Source of the DNA: Chryseobacterium sp. | Lineage (GTDB): Bacteria > Bacteroidota > Bacteroidia > Flavobacteriales > Weeksellaceae | Direction of reading: 5' to 3' | Length of the DNA: 64,000 nt | Assembly: GCF_029240215.1 (NCBI RefSeq) | Contig: NZ_JARBTK010000011.1 | Coordinates: forward strand, 1 to 64,000 | Shown: piece by piece, positions 61,532 through 64,000 of the stretch | Position numbering within the stretch: position 1 is the stretch's first letter | Layout of the letters: every line of letters starts with the position of its first letter | Program-made: the position numbers and the translations under genes | The notes under the pieces: model-generated | Told to the model about the DNA's origin: nothing | Databases searched by the model: none | What the model saw: only the letters and a program-made list of their open reading frames with translations

Positions 61532-62458
61532 TTAATGTTCTATAATGGTTAAATTATTAAACCCAGCATCCGGGTTTGCAGGATCGGAAGCATCACTGGT
61601 TACCCTCAAATTAATACTGCCTCCTGTTAAATTATGTAATAATCTAGGCACTACAGTATCCCCTTGAGCCAAGGTTAATGTAACAGTACTTGATCCTCCT
61701 GCCTGTGTCTGTTTACTTGCATTAGCATCATTAGCGATACCCGTCATCGACTGACCGAATGTTTTATACACCCTTGCCAAAATAGCAGGCGTTCCAGAAG
61801 TTTTGTAAAACTGTGATTCTACTCGAGTAGCATCAGCAATCACAGTATTTACAAGGTTAAAAGTTAATAGAAAGGTGTACGTTCCTGCTCGTGGTGCCGT
61901 AAAAACACCTGTTGCTGGAGTAAAACTATTGCTCAAATCGTATACCTCACTCCAATCGTCAATAGTAGTCGCTGCGGTTCCTATTGCTTTAGTCGAAATT
62001 TTACGAGCTACCACTACAGCTTTTTGTGGAGCGATGTATAGTTTGTTCCAAACAGAACCGTCTGACACCTCTATTTTTGCACCAACCGGTACATTAACTT
62101 CATCATAACGTACAGCACCAGCAGCAGCAGCAACGGCTGTCATTGTGGTAGTACCAATACCCAAAGCATTATCTGTATTTACTGTAGATCTCATATCAAG
62201 AGGTACTGTAGGAGCTGAAACACCCACACCGATAAAGCCTGTCGTTTTATCTACAATCACATCATTGGCTGCCTGCGTTGCCGTAGGTGCTGTGGGCGCA
62301 GTAGCATCATTATCTTTAGCTCCGTCTACATGCAAAGCTCCTTTTGGGTTTCTGGTGCCAACACCGGTTTGCCCTGCCTGAGCAGAGACCAAACCGACTG
62401 AGCAACATAATATTGACATTGCCAATATTATGTTGATTCCTTTATATTTATTTTTCAT
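61532..62458 (-). CDS. C1q/TNF-like secreted protein, tandem copy 1
   Basis: 308 residues, signal peptide ending VSAQA, then QTGVGTRNPKGALHVDGAKD, TGFIGVGVSAPTVPLDMRST and SDGSVWNKLY in the fibre part. The C1q-like domain has FTPATGVFTAPRAGTYTFLL and ends DAGFNNLTIIEH. This copy shares the HVDGAKDNxAT segment with copy 2 (HIDAADDNAAT), linking the paralogues. It lies 17 nt after the tail-fibre-like gene stops. Surface display by an unknown route; no T9SS sorting domain is present. Confidence 0.78.
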   Translation of the reverse strand: MKNKYKGINIILAMSILCCSVGLVSAQAGQTGVGTRNPKGALHVDGAKDNDATAPTAPTATQAANDVIVDKTTGFIGVGVSAPTVPLDMRSTVNTDNALGIGTTTMTAVAAAAGAVRYDEVNVPVGAKIEVSDGSVWNKLYIAPQKAVVVARKISTKAIGTAATTIDDWSEVYDLSNSFTPATGVFTAPRAGTYTFLLTFNLVNTVIADATRVESQFYKTSGTPAILARVYKTFGQSMTGIANDANASKQTQAGGSSTVTLTLAQGDTVVPRLLHNLTGGSINLRVTSDASDPANPDAGFNNLTIIEH

Positions 62459-62475
62459 TTTTAAAGGAATTTGGA

Positions 62476-64000
62476 TTACTTGTTATTGTTTTCTTTTACA
62501 AGAAGCTGCTCCAACTTTTCCATACGGGATTTTAGGTCGTTGATCTCTGTTTTTTGCTTAGCAATCTCCTCCTGCTGCTCGATAGTATGCAGATACAGCT
62601 CTTCTATTTTTTCTAATTGCTGGATCGACAATTCTGAAAGGTTAACATTGTAACCGTTTTCTGTTTTCAGAATATCTTTGATCGCAGTAACACCCGGTAA
62701 GTGTTTGTTTGCTTTGATGTAAGCTGCTGTTTCGGCTAATGATTTGAATTTGTAATTTTCATTAATTGTAGAGGTACCATCAAGGTAATCTTCGAAAACA
62801 TAATCAGCGTATTTACTTGTTGTAGTGTAAAAAGATCCCGTTGCGGAAACATTACCTGCTACATATAATTTCGGGTTATTTGCTGTCACTTCTGCTGCAG
62901 GAATAGATGCACCGCTCGCAATACCAATTGCGACGCTACCTTGTTGGTAGATGTTATCAGTATTAGCAGTTGCAGGATTGGTCGTCCCCTGAATTCTCCA
63001 TGGTTCCGGTGCAAGGGTTGAAACATCTGCCCAACCTAGTTGAGGAGTACCACCTGTTGCGGTGCCGACACGTGCCAGTACTTGGTTAAGAGTCGGGGCG
63101 TTTCTTGGAAATCTGTAACTTCCTTCATAAACATTGCTCGCATCATTAAAATTAAATTGTACACCAGCCGTTCTAAATATGGATACTTCAGACTTGAAAC
63201 TACTGTTTACAGCGTCCGAAAGAAGAACCCTCCCTGTAGGCCCCATACCGTTTACTTCTATTTTTGTCTCTGTATTGGCTTGTCCGTTTGTTACATTCAT
63301 TAATATGGCACTCCCAAGATTGGGAAAAGAAACAGACTGTAATTGACCATTTGAGATAGTATTATCAGAGAATTTTGCAGAACTGAACATATACGGTTGT
63401 CCCGAACCATATACCCCAACTGAACCGGTTGTTGTAGCATCGGCAACGTTTTCAGCGTTCCTCATATATATGTTACTACCAGGTTGTCCTCCTGTTGACC
63501 CATCAGAATTGGTCTCTATACCACTGAAAAGGCCTCCATTGTTATATTCTGATTTAAAATCTCCTTTTACTTCCAGTTGTTTTGTTGTTATACCATCAGC
63601 ATCTGTAAAGCCTACAGCTACTTTCCCTTGCTGATAGATGTTTTGGCTATTACCGGTGGCTTGGGTTGTTGTACCTTGCACATTCCAAGGTTCGGTTCCG
63701 GGAGCCACAGTCCCACTACCAAACTTCACCCAAAGCGCTCCATCAAAATAGTAGTACCCTTCTGCTGTGATATTGGCTGTTTTGATAGAAGGTGTACTGA
63801 CAGCTGATGTTGCATATACAATAGCTCCTTTTTGATCTGAAAGATACTGTCCATCTTTTCCTTTAATATCATCACCCGATAGTCTGGGAGCGATAATTCC
63901 TTCTGCTGCTGTGCTAGGTGTTTTTGCAGAAACGTCTAGCGTTGCTTTCGGAGTTTCATTGTTAATACCCACCTGAGAGTAAGCTGTTGAGCCCAATAAT
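62476..64000 (-). CDS. Tail-fibre-like secreted protein, 5' end cut by the window
   Basis: At least 508 residues; the frame runs off the right edge within what looks like a signal peptide (LLGSTAYSQ before VGINNETPKATLDVSAK). Two long internal repeats open with EPWNVQGTTTQATGNSQNIY and EPWRIQGTTNPATANTDNIY and continue QQGKVAVG / QQGSVAIG. Near the end, YKFKSLAETAAYIKANKHLP and the preceding beta segment resemble the intramolecular-chaperone-like end of Bacteroidetes fibre proteins. It finishes in a coiled coil (about the last 55 residues, LSIQQLEKIEELYLHTIEQQ onward). First visible gene of the cassette. Function inferred as a trimeric surface fibre. Confidence 0.8.
   Translation of the reverse strand, partial: LLGSTAYSQVGINNETPKATLDVSAKTPSTAAEGIIAPRLSGDDIKGKDGQYLSDQKGAIVYATSAVSTPSIKTANITAEGYYYFDGALWVKFGSGTVAPGTEPWNVQGTTTQATGNSQNIYQQGKVAVGFTDADGITTKQLEVKGDFKSEYNNGGLFSGIETNSDGSTGGQPGSNIYMRNAENVADATTTGSVGVYGSGQPYMFSSAKFSDNTISNGQLQSVSFPNLGSAILMNVTNGQANTETKIEVNGMGPTGRVLLSDAVNSSFKSEVSIFRTAGVQFNFNDASNVYEGSYRFPRNAPTLNQVLARVGTATGGTPQLGWADVSTLAPEPWRIQGTTNPATANTDNIYQQGSVAIGIASGASIPAAEVTANNPKLYVAGNVSATGSFYTTTSKYADYVFEDYLDGTSTINENYKFKSLAETAAYIKANKHLPGVTAIKDILKTENGYNVNLSELSIQQLEKIEELYLHTIEQQEEIAKQKTEINDLKSRMEKLEQLLVKENNNK

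Noticed and set aside
1..64000. CRISPR arrays, tRNA or rRNA genes
   Set aside because: I looked for regular 25-40-bp repeats with unique spacers and for tRNA- or rRNA-like sequence on both strands and saw none.

Overview
The window looks like a chromosome segment from a low-GC member of the Flavobacteriia, most likely Chryseobacterium or a close relative. The protein families fit that group: a Bacteroidetes-type T6SS tube (TssD) and VgrG, a secreted protein with a C-terminal T9SS sorting domain, GEVED modules, and paired small HTH proteins of the kind common in Chryseobacterium. Several promoters match the Bacteroidetes -33/-7 consensus (TTG, about 20 nt, TAnnTTTG). I saw no rRNA, tRNA or CRISPR array. 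No intact insertion sequence is visible.

Layout. 1-5 kb: REP-like palindromes, a type I methionine aminopeptidase, an SDR oxidoreductase and a secreted protein. 5-10.9 kb (minus strand): a T6SS effector island of tssD, vgrG, an unknown linker protein, a PAAR-like/Hint/WHH-nuclease toxin and its SUKH immunity protein. 11-15.7 kb: a LOV-domain histidine kinase with a single-domain response regulator, divergent from a GAF/PAS histidine kinase. 15.8-27 kb: housekeeping and envelope genes, including exonuclease III (with an apparent 5-residue deletion), an OmpA-family porin, a cold-shock protein with a degenerate half DEAD-box protein, a GT14 glycosyltransferase, an acyl-CoA dehydrogenase and a SemiSWEET. 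26-34 kb: stress functions (YciF-like ferritin-fold protein with a histone-like tail, CinA-like protein, KatE catalase, a PA2169-family protein, a GNAT-nitrilase fusion). 34-46 kb: a TPR-AraC sensor-regulator, a 1501-residue T9SS cargo protein, a free-standing EF-Tu domain-3-like protein, a photolyase, a second PA2169 protein, a KAS III-like synthase and a PAP2 phosphatase.

46.4-52.4 kb (minus strand) is a tight five-gene run: egtD, egtB, an ABC ATPase, an ABC permease fused to a binding protein, and a PatB-like C-S lyase. It reads as ergothioneine synthesis plus transport. The lyase could fill the EgtE step, and the transporter resembles EgtUV. The binding-protein half of the fusion is circularly permuted relative to the usual OpuAC/ProX order. 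A frameshifted remnant of a zinc-type oxidoreductase lies just upstream of egtD.

52.4-64 kb (minus strand) looks like an accessory surface-protein cassette: a tail-fibre-like protein cut by the window end, three tandem C1q-like secreted paralogues, an unknown protein, a 1419-residue DUF11 protein, a small secreted protein and two HTH proteins. The leader of the DUF11 gene holds two tandem hairpins whose stems covary. Next to them is a decaying array of 21-bp units that encode coiled-coil heptads. These hairpins, the permuted binding protein and the egt operon are the best candidates here for something undescribed.
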